From Sphingomonas flavalba (GTDB lineage: Bacteria; Pseudomonadota; Alphaproteobacteria; Sphingomonadales; Sphingomonadaceae), in assembly GCF_004796535.1 (NCBI RefSeq), contig NZ_SPHY01000014.1, forward strand, positions 1 through 64,000: a DNA stretch of 64,000 bases. Direction: 5' to 3'. This document shows positions 1-8,125 of the stretch, one piece after another. Within the stretch, counting starts at the first letter, position 1; each line of letters starts with the position of its first letter. A program made the translations under genes and the position numbers. The notes below the pieces were generated by a model, which saw only the letters and a list, made by a program, of their open reading frames with translations, had not been told where the DNA came from and did no database searches.

Positions 1-419
1 AGCCGCCAGTTCTGCCCCGCGCCACGCGCCGCCGGCAGCTTCACCGTCTTGCCGTTCGACAGATTATACGTGTCGTATTTGTGCAAAACCGCCTGAACGT
101 AATAGGTCCCGGCGGGGACCTGACCGACGTCCTTCGCGGGGAAGCCGAACACGCCCGGAGCGATCGTCGTCGCCTGGCCAGGCTTCAGCCCCTCGACATT
201 CACGCCGAAGATCTGCGCGCCGTTGAAGGTCGGGTTGACCTGGAAGCGCGGCTCGGTCTTGCCGTCTGGGGTCAGGATCAGGATGACGCGGCCGTCATAG
301 GAGCGCTCCAGCCCCTTGCCGGCCAACTCGACGCGGAAGCTCTCCGCCGCTGCCGGCATCGCCGCCATCACCAGCGCGCTCGCCAGCAGACTGCGACGCA
401 ACGTCGTCCAATCCTTCAT
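1..419 (-). CDS. Secreted protein of unknown function, C-terminus cut by window edge
   Basis: About 139 codons are visible and the frame is still open at base 1. An ATG start is preceded by a strong GGGGGAGG ribosome site. The N-terminus is a classical Sec signal peptide: basic MKDWTTLRRS, a hydrophobic stretch rich in Leu, Ala and Met, then Ala-rich cleavage near residue 26. The mature part is beta-rich, with a motif like PAGTYYVQAVLHKYDTY that resembles the N-terminal domain of some large secreted proteins that may carry an esterase domain further on. That assignment is from memory of the pattern and is weak. It lies on the same strand as the two downstream M24 peptidases, 218 bp upstream of the nearer one. 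Confidence 0.6.
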   Translation of the reverse strand, partial: MKDWTTLRRSLLASALVMAAMPAAAESFRVELAGKGLERSYDGRVILILTPDGKTEPRFQVNPTFNGAQIFGVNVEGLKPGQATTIAPGVFGFPAKDVGQVPAGTYYVQAVLHKYDTYNLSNGKTVKLPAARGAGQNWR

Positions 420-522
420 ATGCCTCCCCCTTTCAGGCCCGAATCTCAGCCCGGCACGCCTTGTCCAGGCGCGCGGTATCGCGGGCGATACGTAGATTGC
501 GCTATCCCACCAAGCTATTTGG

Positions 523-538
523 GCGCACAGCGAACATT
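523..538 (-). promoter_or_regulatory. Copy 1 of a 16-bp motif shared with the IclR/M24 intergenic gap
   Basis: On the minus strand this reads AATGTTCGCTGTGCGC. It matches AATGTTCGCGATGCGC at 3480-3495 (plus strand) and AATGTTCGGAATGCGG at 3553-3568 (minus strand). It sits about 105 bp upstream of the first secreted-protein start. It may be an operator for the nearby IclR regulator; this is an inference from repetition and position. Confidence 0.4.
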
Positions 539-637
539 ATTTCACTATCCGGACATTTTTCTGGCGCGGTGGTGCGTCAGAGCCTCAATCTTTCGATGTA
601 GCGCGGGCTATGGGGCCGTTCGTCCCCGGCAACCCGA

Positions 638-2008
638 TCAGGGCTTCGGCCTGACCAGATGGAAGCTGCTCTGGCGGCCATCGATATAGCGCACCACCTT
701 GCCGTCGAAGAACGCATCCTCTTCCGACGGGAAAGTGACCATCTGTCCGCCCCATTCCGGCACGGCGGCGGAGGCGCTCAGTTCGATCGACCAAGCGGTG
801 TTCGGCCGCAGCCTGTATTCGCCGCGCGGGTCAGCGTTCTGATTGTCCCAGAAGCCGATCGAGGCGCCGGCGGCATGGCCGTGATAGCCGATCGGGTGCG
901 AATAGATCGACGGCTGCAATCCTTGCGCAATCGCCTTGGCCCGGGCGCGGGCGAGGACCGCGTTGCCGCTGTCGCCAACCCTGAAGGACGAGGTGAGCGC
1001 GTCCTGCACCCGATTGTTCGCCAGGCGGCCGGCCTTCAACCCGGCCGGCACATCGCTCTCGCCGTCACGCAGCACATAGCCGAGATGCTGGGTGTCCGTG
1101 TTCAGCCCCAGATAGGTGATGCCGAAGTCGGTCCACAGCATGTCGCCTTTCTGGATGACGGTATCGCCGTCCAGCCGGCCGCTCGCCCCCTGCCGCATCA
1201 CCGACACCGACGGCTGGAACCAGGTCTCGACCCGCATCTCCGCGATCCGGTCGCGGAACCACCAGACGACATCGTCGGTCGTCGTCACGCCGGGGGTAAT
1301 GACCTTTTCCGAAAGACCTTCGGAAATGATCGCATGGGCAAGGCGGACGATTTCCGGATAGCGCTCCATCTCCGCCGGGATCCGCGTTTCCAGCCAGCCG
1401 ACCGCCAGATTGTCGGTCCGCACGATCCGCGAGCGCAGGTCCGGCGCCAGCGCCTTGGTCATGTCCTCATACTGGCTGAGGGTCATGCCGTCGGCATAGG
1501 CGGTCAGTGACGAGGCGTTGATCGCGATCTTCTTCGGATTGCGCTCGGCGATGATCTGGGCGAGCCGCTTGAACTGATCCGGCTCCTTCTCCGGCTCCCA
1601 CGCCGCCTTGAAGAAATCCGCCAGGCCATAGCGGCTGACGGTCAGCCGCTCGACGCCCTTGTCGCCGCCACGGTCGAAAAACACCAGGATCGTCCGCCGC
1701 CGCGCGTGCAGGCTCTCCGCGTCGAGCATCGTCTGGACGACCGGGTCCTCGAAATTCTCGCGGGCGATCAACACCCACATGTCAACGCCGTTCTCGCGCA
1801 TCAGCGGCGCGATCAGCGTGTCGAGCCGCTCCTTCAGCCAGGCGTCCTGCACCTGGGCGCGTTCGCGCATCGACAGCACCCTGGGGTAGGCCGGCCGGTC
1901 GACTTCCTCTGTGTTCAGCGCGGCCGGCGCCTGGGCGGCGGCAGGCACGGCCGGCATCGCCACCGTGACGAGCAGAGGGAGCAGGGCAAAGCGCGAGAAA
2001 CGGGTCAT
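638..2008 (-). CDS. Exported M24 family metallopeptidase (Xaa-Pro aminopeptidase-like), copy A
   Basis: A 456-residue protein starting with a clear signal peptide (MTRFSRFALLPLLV, Ala-rich cleavage near residue 25), so it acts in the periplasm or outside the cell. M24 enzymes cleave peptides next to proline with two metal ions. The five expected ligands are visible: Asp in TDFGI near residue 293, Asp in NTDTQ near 304, His in HPIGYHGH near 376, Glu in SIELSA near 406 and Glu in SEEDAFFDG near 424. The open frame extends upstream, but only this ATG gives a signal peptide; an in-frame ATG at 2032 is the alternative. It is a close paralogue of the next gene upstream, 53 bp away on the same strand, so the pair is probably one operon from a tandem duplication. 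Confidence 0.88.
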   Translation of the reverse strand: MTRFSRFALLPLLVTVAMPAVPAAAQAPAALNTEEVDRPAYPRVLSMRERAQVQDAWLKERLDTLIAPLMRENGVDMWVLIARENFEDPVVQTMLDAESLHARRRTILVFFDRGGDKGVERLTVSRYGLADFFKAAWEPEKEPDQFKRLAQIIAERNPKKIAINASSLTAYADGMTLSQYEDMTKALAPDLRSRIVRTDNLAVGWLETRIPAEMERYPEIVRLAHAIISEGLSEKVITPGVTTTDDVVWWFRDRIAEMRVETWFQPSVSVMRQGASGRLDGDTVIQKGDMLWTDFGITYLGLNTDTQHLGYVLRDGESDVPAGLKAGRLANNRVQDALTSSFRVGDSGNAVLARARAKAIAQGLQPSIYSHPIGYHGHAAGASIGFWDNQNADPRGEYRLRPNTAWSIELSASAAVPEWGGQMVTFPSEEDAFFDGKVVRYIDGRQSSFHLVRPKP

Positions 2009-2061
2009 CGATGTGCAATCCTTGGTCAGCATACTGGCAATTCCGGCCCGGCGGCCGCCGT

Positions 2062-3411
2062 TCACGGCCGCGGGATCAGGATCATGTCGGCCTGGTAGCC
2101 GTCGAGGAAGCGGAACGCCTTGCCGTCGTAGAAGCCGTCCTCCTCGAACATGAAGCGCGCCTTCTGCCCGCCCCATTCCGGCACCGCGTGGGCTGCGTTC
2201 AGCTCGATCGACCAGGCGGTGTTGGGGTGGATCGGATAATCGCCTCGGAACGGCACGCCGGACTGGTCCTCCCACGCGCCGATCCACGGGCCGGCGCCGT
2301 GGCCGTGATGGCCGATCGCGTGGGAATAGATCGTGCCTTCGACCCCAGCGGCGGCGACGCGCTTGCGCGCGGCGGCGAGTACATCGTTGCCCGTCCGCCC
2401 GGACCGCAGCTCCGCCACCACGGCGCGATGGACCGTGTTCATCGCGTCAAGCCCGTCGCGCAGGCCCTTGGGCGCCTCGGTCTCGCCGGGGCGCAGCACA
2501 TAGGCCATGCGCTGGACGTCGGTTTTCAGGCCCAGATAGGAAATGCCGAAATCCAGATGCAGCATGTCGCCGGGCTGGATGATCTCCTTGTTGCCCAGGC
2601 CGATCTTCTCGATATCGAACGTCGCCATCTGCGCGCGCTGGATCGATACGGACGGCTGGAACCAGGTGTCGAGCTTCAGCTCGGCAATCCGCTCGCGGAA
2701 CCACCAGACCAGATCCTGGGTGGTGGTGACGCCGGGGGTGATCGCCCGTTCCGAAAAGCCTTCCTGGATGATCGCATGAGTGATCCGCGACAACGTCGGA
2801 TAGGTCGCCATCTCCGCCGGGATCCGCGTTTCCAGCCAGCCGAGGCCAAGCCGGTCGTGGCTGACGAAGCGCTCGGCGTATTTGGGACCGACGGCGCGGG
2901 TCAGTTCGACCAGATGACTGGCGGTCATCCCGTCGGCGAGCGGGAATTCGGCGGCGCGGTTGAGGGCGATCGTCTTGGGGTCGCGCTCGCGTACGATCTT
3001 CGCCAGTTCCGCCCACTGATCCGGCTGGGCGTCGGGGTTCCACGACGGCACGAAATCGCCGACCGGATAGCGGGCCAGCACCAGCCGCTCGATACCCTTG
3101 TCGCCGCCGCGATCGAAGAACACCAGGATGGTGCGCCGCCGCGCGCTGAGCCAAGTGGCGGGCAGCATCGTCTCAGCGACCGGATCCTCGTGATATTCGC
3201 CAGCGATCAGGATCCACATCTGGACGTTGTCACGGCGCATCAGCATCGGCACCAGCGTGTCGAGCCGCTCCTTCAGCCAGCGGTCCTCGACCTTGGCGCG
3301 CTCGACCAGCGGCAGGATCGCCGGCATCGCCGGATCGACCTTCTCCGCAGCCATAGCCGGTGCGGATGCCAGCATGGCCAAGCCTGCCGCAAATGCGATC
3401 ATCGCCTTCAT
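2062..3411 (-). CDS. Exported M24 family metallopeptidase (Xaa-Pro aminopeptidase-like), copy B
   Basis: A 449-residue paralogue of the downstream M24 protein, with the same architecture: signal peptide (MKAMIAFAAGLAMLASAPAM), an N-terminal creatinase-like domain, then the pita-bread catalytic domain. Metal ligands are seen in LDFGISYLGLKTDVQ, in the His-rich HAIGHHGHG, in SIELNAAHAVPEWGG and in the EEDGFYDGK region. An in-frame ATG at 3432 would add MGLGAFP, but the start at 3411 gives a better signal peptide. It is the first gene of the tandem pair. The AT-rich gap upstream (3412-3590) holds repeated TGTTC motifs. The substrate is probably proline-containing peptides; specificity cannot be read from sequence. 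Confidence 0.88.
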   Translation of the reverse strand: MKAMIAFAAGLAMLASAPAMAAEKVDPAMPAILPLVERAKVEDRWLKERLDTLVPMLMRRDNVQMWILIAGEYHEDPVAETMLPATWLSARRRTILVFFDRGGDKGIERLVLARYPVGDFVPSWNPDAQPDQWAELAKIVRERDPKTIALNRAAEFPLADGMTASHLVELTRAVGPKYAERFVSHDRLGLGWLETRIPAEMATYPTLSRITHAIIQEGFSERAITPGVTTTQDLVWWFRERIAELKLDTWFQPSVSIQRAQMATFDIEKIGLGNKEIIQPGDMLHLDFGISYLGLKTDVQRMAYVLRPGETEAPKGLRDGLDAMNTVHRAVVAELRSGRTGNDVLAAARKRVAAAGVEGTIYSHAIGHHGHGAGPWIGAWEDQSGVPFRGDYPIHPNTAWSIELNAAHAVPEWGGQKARFMFEEDGFYDGKAFRFLDGYQADMILIPRP

Positions 3412-3590
3412 AGGAAAAGCCCCCAACCCCACACCGCGGATCCAGTCCGGCGGCGATATGTTCTATATTTTAGAGTACAAATGTTCGCGATGCGCGCAAG
3501 AGGCGACCGAAAATATTAGCTTACCTGCTAAAATCGCCCGATATTCTTATGTCCGCATTCCGAACATTGCCGCTGAGCAGCGGATTGACC
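3412..3590 (-). promoter_or_regulatory. AT-rich promoter region between M24 pair and iclR, with motif copies 2 and 3
   Basis: This gap is much more AT-rich than its surroundings, for example TTCTATATTTTAGAGTACAA near 3461. It carries AATGTTCGCGATGCGC at 3480-3495 (plus) and AATGTTCGGAATGCGG at 3553-3568 (minus), plus a shorter ATGTTC at 3458-3463. The 3553 copy contains an imperfect palindrome, GTTCG-N5-CGGAC. Motif repetition next to a regulator gene suggests operator sites for the peptidase operon; no binding evidence is available. Confidence 0.45.
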
Positions 3591-4367
3591 CTAAAGCCCG
3601 GCGGTCACGCGGCGCGACGCGGCCTGCAGCGCCGGCAGGATTCGCCCGGTGATGTCGGGCAGCGAGAAACGCGCCGTCGGGCAGCAGACGTTCAGCGCCG
3701 CGATCGTGCGGTGGGCGCTGTCGCGGATCGGCACGGAGATCGACTGGATGCCGACCTCCAGTTCCTGGTCGACAATCGAAAAATCCTGGGCGCGCGCTTC
3801 GTCGATCATCGCGCGCAGCTTCACCTTCGACATCACCGTGTTCGACGTCAGCCGTTCCAGCGTCACCCGATCGAGATAGTCGAGCAGCGCGTCCTCCGGT
3901 TCCATCGCCAGCAGGATCCGGCCGGTCGACACCGCATGAGCCGGCGCGCGGGTGCCTACGGCGAAGCTGATGTTCATCAACCGGTCGGACGTCGCCCGCG
4001 CGATATAGACCGCGTCCTCGCCGGACAGCACCGCCACGAACACCGATTCCTGCAGCGCCTTCGCCAGATCGTTCATGATCGGCTGGACGACATCCAATAT
4101 CCCCATCGACGCCAGCGCCGAATAGCCAAGGCGCAGCACCTTCGGCTTCAGCGAGAACAGCTTGCCGTCCTTACCGGCATAGCCTTCGTGGACCAGGGTC
4201 AGCAGAAAGCGGCGAGCCGTCGCCCGCGTCATCCCCGTCGCGCGCGCCACCTCGCTCAGCGTCATCTTCGGTCGGCTGCGGGTGAAGGCGCATATCACCT
4301 CCAGCCCGCGGGCAAGAGAATGCACCAGATCGCGGTCGTTGATGTCGGAGCTGTCGAACGAATCCAC
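3591..4367 (-). CDS. IclR family transcriptional regulator (PcaR/PobR-like)
   Basis: 258 residues, the usual length for the family. Residues about 15-75 form the winged helix-turn-helix (MTLSEVARATGMTRATARRF); residues about 85-255 form the effector domain, with family motifs AHAVSTGRILLA and QELEVGIQSISVPI. This variant resembles the PcaR/PcaU/PobR branch, which often senses aromatic or carboxylic acids. The start is GTG with AGGA upstream; the ATG a few bases earlier is out of frame. It is followed on the same strand by the exported M24 pair, while the acyl-CoA genes begin on its other side, so its targets could be either group. The repeated motifs near the peptidases make those the more likely targets. 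Confidence 0.87.
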   Translation of the reverse strand: MDSFDSSDINDRDLVHSLARGLEVICAFTRSRPKMTLSEVARATGMTRATARRFLLTLVHEGYAGKDGKLFSLKPKVLRLGYSALASMGILDVVQPIMNDLAKALQESVFVAVLSGEDAVYIARATSDRLMNISFAVGTRAPAHAVSTGRILLAMEPEDALLDYLDRVTLERLTSNTVMSKVKLRAMIDEARAQDFSIVDQELEVGIQSISVPIRDSAHRTIAALNVCCPTARFSLPDITGRILPALQAASRRVTAGL

Positions 4368-4586
4368 GATGTCATCCTATCCATCACGCCGGGGCCCAGT
4401 CGCGCCGCATCGCCGCGATCGGCTAACACCATGCCTGCAGGAAACGTCCGCACGCCCCACCCGCCGCGGAAGCCCCGAACCCCGGCCGAACGGCGACTAT
4501 GGCGAGTTCCGCCGGTGATGAAAAGAGGGACCGCGCGCCCCGGTCCGGAACAGGGCGAAGGCGGTGGTACCGCCCCCACTCCTCCT

Positions 4587-5366
4587 TCAATCGGCAAAGC
4601 GCGGCGCGCGTTTCTCGATGTTCGCCAGCACCGCCTCGCGCTGGTTGGGCGCGCCGATCAGCGCCGCCTGCTCGGCGCTCTCCGCCCGCAGGATGGCGGC
4701 GAGGTCCTGGTCCGGCGCCGCGTTGAACAGCCGCTTGGCGGCGCGGATCGCATCGGGGCTGCGCCCGGCGATCGCGCCGGCAAGCGCCAGCGCCTCGACA
4801 TGGGGATCGCCGGCCAATCGGGTAACGAGGCCAAGGGCCGCGCCCTCCACCGCGTCGAATTGTCGGCCGCTGTAGGTCAGTTCGCGCGCGACGTCGTCGC
4901 GGACCAACGTACGCAGCAGCGCGATGCCCCCCATGTCGGGCACCAGCCCCCATTTGATCTCCATGATCGACAGCCGGGTGTCGGGCGCAGCGATGCGGAT
5001 GTCGGCGCCGAGCATGATCTGGAACCCACCGCCGAAGGCGACACCGTGGACGGCGGCGATCACCGGAACCGGCAGCATCCGCCAGCCGACCGCGACATGC
5101 TGGAAGATATTGGTCGGGCCGTAAGGCCGCGCGTCGAGCGCCCCGGTCAGCCCGCCGGCAAAGCTCGCCACATCCAGACCAGCGCAGAACGCGCGCCCTT
5201 CGCCCGACAGCACCACCGCGCGCAGGCCGGGCATCGCCTCCAGTTCGGCCAGCACCGCCACGATGCCGTCGAACATCGCCGGGTCGAGCGCGTTCATCTT
5301 GTCGGGCCGGGCCAGCCGCACGTCGGCGACGCCGCCTTCCACCGTCATCGTTACCCGGTCACCCAT
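4587..5366 (-). CDS. Enoyl-CoA hydratase/isomerase (crotonase) family protein
   Basis: 259 residues from the ATG at 5366 (GGAAAGG upstream). It is a single crotonase domain: the oxyanion-hole motif AFCAGLD lies near residues 59-65 and HGVAFGGGFQ near 107-116. Both glutamates used by hydratases seem present, in SIMEIKWG near 136 and in ARELTYSG near 162, so hydratase activity on enoyl-CoA esters is plausible. Family members also act as isomerases, hydrolases or decarboxylases, so the exact reaction is open. The longer open frame to 5501 only adds low-complexity Arg/Ala sequence. It diverges from the thioesterase gene pair across about 110 bp. Confidence 0.85.
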   Translation of the reverse strand: MGDRVTMTVEGGVADVRLARPDKMNALDPAMFDGIVAVLAELEAMPGLRAVVLSGEGRAFCAGLDVASFAGGLTGALDARPYGPTNIFQHVAVGWRMLPVPVIAAVHGVAFGGGFQIMLGADIRIAAPDTRLSIMEIKWGLVPDMGGIALLRTLVRDDVARELTYSGRQFDAVEGAALGLVTRLAGDPHVEALALAGAIAGRSPDAIRAAKRLFNAAPDQDLAAILRAESAEQAALIGAPNQREAVLANIEKRAPRFAD

Positions 5367-5476
5367 CACCGCGCCTTTCCCGTCACATGCCGCCACCGAC
5401 TGTCCACCAGCGCGGCGGGCGCTGCAAGAGCATGCCGCTTGCGCCGACGAGCGGCGGCCCGCTACAGGCTGGTGCC

Positions 5477-5920
5477 ATGGCACAAACGGAATGGCCGACA
5501 TTCGATCCGGCGCGGTTCATCGAGGCGCTGGCCGGCCGGCATCACAGCGGCCTGCTCGACCTGCGCTACGAGCGGCACGGCACCGATTGGGTGGAGCTGT
5601 CCATCCCCTACGCCGCGCATCTGGTCGGCGACCCGGAAAGCGGCGTGCTCGCTTCCGGCCCGATCCTGGCGATGATGGACATGGCGACCAGCATGGCAAT
5701 CTGGGTCAAGGGCGGCCGCTTCCGCCCGCAGGCGACGCTCGACCTGCGCGTCGACTATCTGCGCCCGGCGGCGCCCGGCAACCGGGTGATCGGCCATGGC
5801 GAATGCTATCGCGTGACCCGCTCCGTCGGCTTCGTGCGCGGGCAGGCGCATGACGGCGATCCGGACGATCCGGTCGCGCATGTCGTCGGCACCTTCATGT
5901 TCATGGACAGCATGGCATGA
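5477..5920 (+). CDS. PaaI family hotdog-fold thioesterase 1
   Basis: 147 residues. The hotdog signature is present: SGPILAMMDMATSMAIW near residues 57-73, then DLRVDYLRPA near 85-94, as in PaaI/YbgC-type acyl-CoA thioesterases that release free acid and CoA. The start at 5477 (MAQTEWPTF) is chosen over the longer frame because upstream residues look like noise. It overlaps the next gene by four bases (ATGA), so the two are translationally coupled. Two adjacent unlike hotdog proteins often form a catabolic pair that drains CoA esters. The substrate is not known. Confidence 0.83.
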   Translation: MAQTEWPTFDPARFIEALAGRHHSGLLDLRYERHGTDWVELSIPYAAHLVGDPESGVLASGPILAMMDMATSMAIWVKGGRFRPQATLDLRVDYLRPAAPGNRVIGHGECYRVTRSVGFVRGQAHDGDPDDPVAHVVGTFMFMDSMA

Positions 5921-6306
5921 GCATCGCGCTGCCCCCCTACGCACTTTCCCTCGGCCTTTCCGTCGACCGGCTGGAGGACGGCGCGCCGGTGCTGCTGATG
6001 CCGTTCGCGCCGCCGGTGGTCGGCCGCCCCGGCTTCGTCCATGGCGGCGCGCTCGGCGGGCTGCTGGAGATGGCGGCGTTCAGTGCGTTGCGCGCCCGCT
6101 TCTCCGGCGACGATCACCCCCGGCTGAAGCCGATCAACGTCTCGGTCGAATATATGCGCGGCGCCCGCGAGCGCGAGACCCGCGCCGTCGGCATCGTCAC
6201 CCGCCTTGGCAACCGCATCGCCAATCTGGAGGCGATCGCCTGGCAGGACGACCGCGCCCGCCCGGTCGCCACCGCCTGGATGAACGTGCTGATCGATCGG
6301 GATTAG
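5917..6306 (+). CDS. PaaI family hotdog-fold thioesterase 2
   Basis: 129 residues, a full single hotdog domain: RPGFVHGGALGGLLEMAAF near residues 35-53, then KPINVSVEYMRGA near 72-84. The HGG element matches the active-site loop of PaaI-like thioesterases. It starts inside the stop of the preceding thioesterase gene (ATGA), giving a two-gene operon. Only moderately similar to its partner, so this is more likely an old pair than a recent duplication. It converges on the SDR gene on the other strand, 40 bp away. Confidence 0.83.
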   Translation: MSIALPPYALSLGLSVDRLEDGAPVLLMPFAPPVVGRPGFVHGGALGGLLEMAAFSALRARFSGDDHPRLKPINVSVEYMRGARERETRAVGIVTRLGNRIANLEAIAWQDDRARPVATAWMNVLIDRD

Positions 6307-6346
6307 GCTGGTCCAGCGGCTGTCAGGCGGCACCGTCCCGCGCGGG

Positions 6347-7135
6347 TCAGGCTTCGATCTTCGTCTCGATCCTGGCGTTGACCAGGCCGCCGTCGACGGT
6401 GACGGTATCGCCGACCACATAATCGCCAGCGCGGCTTGCAAGGTAGACCGCCGCCGCCGCCAGATCCTCCGGCCGGCCGATCCGCCCGGCGGGGATCACC
6501 TTCGCCACCGCGTCGCCATGGTCGCGCGCCGCCTTGTTCATGTCCGACCCGAAGGCGCCGGGGGCGAGCGAGGTGACGACGATGCCGTCGGCGATCAGCC
6601 GCGCCGCCATCCGCCGGGTCAGGTGGATAAGCCCCGCCTTCGACGCCTGATAGCTGTAGGTTTCCCACCCGTTCAGCCGCTGCCCGTCGATCGAGCTGAT
6701 ATTGATTACCTTGGCCGGGCGCCCGCCGGCGGCGGCGGCCTTCAGTTGCGGATACAGCGCCTGGGTCAGGAAAAACGGCGATTTCAGGTTCAGGTCCATC
6801 ACCTTGTCCCAGCCGGCCTCCGGAAAAGCCTCGAACGGCTCCCCCCAGGCGGCGCCGGCATTGTTGACCAGTATGTCCAGCCGCGGCTCGTGCTCCGCCA
6901 GCCGGGCGGCCAGCGCCTTGCAGCCTTCGACCGTCGACACGTCCTGCGGCAGGGCGATGCAGTTCGGCCCCAGTTCCGCCGCCGTCGCCGCGCAGGCATC
7001 GGCCTTGCGCGACGAGATGTAGACCTTCGCGCCCTGGGCGATGAAGCCCTCGGCGATCCAGCGCCCGATGTTGCGCGATCCCCCAGTGACCAGCGCGACG
7101 CGCCCCTCCAGGCTGAACAGTCCGGCGATATCCAT
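6347..7135 (-). CDS. SDR family oxidoreductase (3-oxoacyl reductase-like) A
   Basis: 262 residues with a GGAGG site seven bases before the ATG. It has the classical SDR features: cofactor loop TGGSRNIGRWIAEG near residues 17-30, NNAG near 95, the catalytic Ser in INISSIDG near 149, and the YSYQASKAG Tyr/Lys pair near 166. The Arg after the Gly-rich start and the SRK motif near residue 46 suggest NADP(H) preference. The most similar named families are glucose/ribitol-type dehydrogenases and 3-oxoacyl-ACP reductases. It diverges from the next SDR gene across about 155 bp. Confidence 0.85.
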   Translation of the reverse strand: MDIAGLFSLEGRVALVTGGSRNIGRWIAEGFIAQGAKVYISSRKADACAATAAELGPNCIALPQDVSTVEGCKALAARLAEHEPRLDILVNNAGAAWGEPFEAFPEAGWDKVMDLNLKSPFFLTQALYPQLKAAAAGGRPAKVINISSIDGQRLNGWETYSYQASKAGLIHLTRRMAARLIADGIVVTSLAPGAFGSDMNKAARDHGDAVAKVIPAGRIGRPEDLAAAAVYLASRAGDYVVGDTVTVDGGLVNARIETKIEA

Positions 7136-7291
7136 GGCAAACCTCCACGTTTTTCGGGCGTGATCTCGTCCGCCCCTGCCGCTCCCGTCAAGGCGCATCA
7201 CCGCAAGCCCGCATTCCGTAGCGGCGGGCGGCAGGGCGTTGACCGCGCCCATCCCGGCCATATTCTCAACCGTGAAAACAGGAGAGGGCCG

Positions 7292-8125
7292 ATGCGATTC
7301 ACGGGCAAGACGGCGGTGGTGACGGGTGCTGCGTCCGGCATCGGCCGGGCGACGGCATTGCGCTTCGCGCGCGAGGGCGCGACGGTGATCGCCGGCGACA
7401 TCGACGAGGCGGGCGGCGCCGCGCTGGCGGCCGAAACGGAGGCGCAGGGCCGCATCCGCTTCCAGCGCACCGACGTTACCGCCGAAGCCGACATCGTCGC
7501 GCTGCTCGCGGCCGCCGATGGGCCGGACATCCTGTTCAACAATGCCGGCGCCGGCGGCCAGCGCGGCCGTATCGACGAGATTGACGCCGCCGGCTGGGAC
7601 GCGACGATGGCGCTGCTGCTGCGTTCGGTCGCGCTTGGCATCCGCCACGCCGCGCCGCTGATGGCGGCGAAGGGCGGCGGCGCGATCGTCAATACCGCGT
7701 CGATCGCCGCAACAATGGCCGGTGCCGCGCCGACCGCCTATTCGACCGCCAAGGCCGGCGTGCTGCACCTGACCAAGATGGCCGCCGCCGACCTGGCGCG
7801 CAGCAATATCCGGGTCAACGCGGTGCTGCCCGGTTTCATCCTGACCAACATCTTCACCGCCACCCTCGGCCTGACCGGGGCGGTGCGCGATCAGGCCAAT
7901 GCCGCGATCGCCGCCGTCGCCACCGGCGCCCAGCCGGTCCGCCGGCCCGGCCGGCCGGAGGACATCGCCGCCGCTGTCGCCTTCCTCGCCAGCGAAGAGG
8001 ATGCCGGCTTCATCACCGGCACCCACATCCTGGTCGACGGCGGGATGAGCGTCGGCCCCCGCCACAGCTGGGACGCGGATGCGCCGGGGTTGTTCGACGC
8101 GCTAGAGGCCATGGCCGGGAAATGA
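7292..8125 (+). CDS. SDR family oxidoreductase B
   Basis: 277 residues, with GGAGAGGG just upstream of the ATG. Cofactor loop TGAASGIGRAT is near residues 12-22, with Asp in AGDIDEAG after strand 2 suggesting NAD(H) use. NNAGAGG is near 85, catalytic Ser in NTASIAATM near 137, and Tyr/Lys in AYSTAKAG near 150. The C-terminus carries HILVDGGMS and a short tail. It overlaps the GPH transporter by four bases (ATGA), so uptake and oxidation of a common substrate are probably coupled. Substrate unknown; possibly an alcohol or hydroxyacyl-CoA. Confidence 0.85.
   Translation: MRFTGKTAVVTGAASGIGRATALRFAREGATVIAGDIDEAGGAALAAETEAQGRIRFQRTDVTAEADIVALLAAADGPDILFNNAGAGGQRGRIDEIDAAGWDATMALLLRSVALGIRHAAPLMAAKGGGAIVNTASIAATMAGAAPTAYSTAKAGVLHLTKMAAADLARSNIRVNAVLPGFILTNIFTATLGLTGAVRDQANAAIAAVATGAQPVRRPGRPEDIAAAVAFLASEEDAGFITGTHILVDGGMSVGPRHSWDADAPGLFDALEAMAGK

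Noticed and set aside
3549-5675. 708-residue plus-strand frame
   Set aside because: Antisense of the IclR and crotonase genes; composition is Arg/His-rich and has no recognisable domain.
7136-8065. N-terminal extension of the minus-strand SDR frame
   Set aside because: Antisense of the divergent SDR gene; the true start at 7135 has a GGAGG site.
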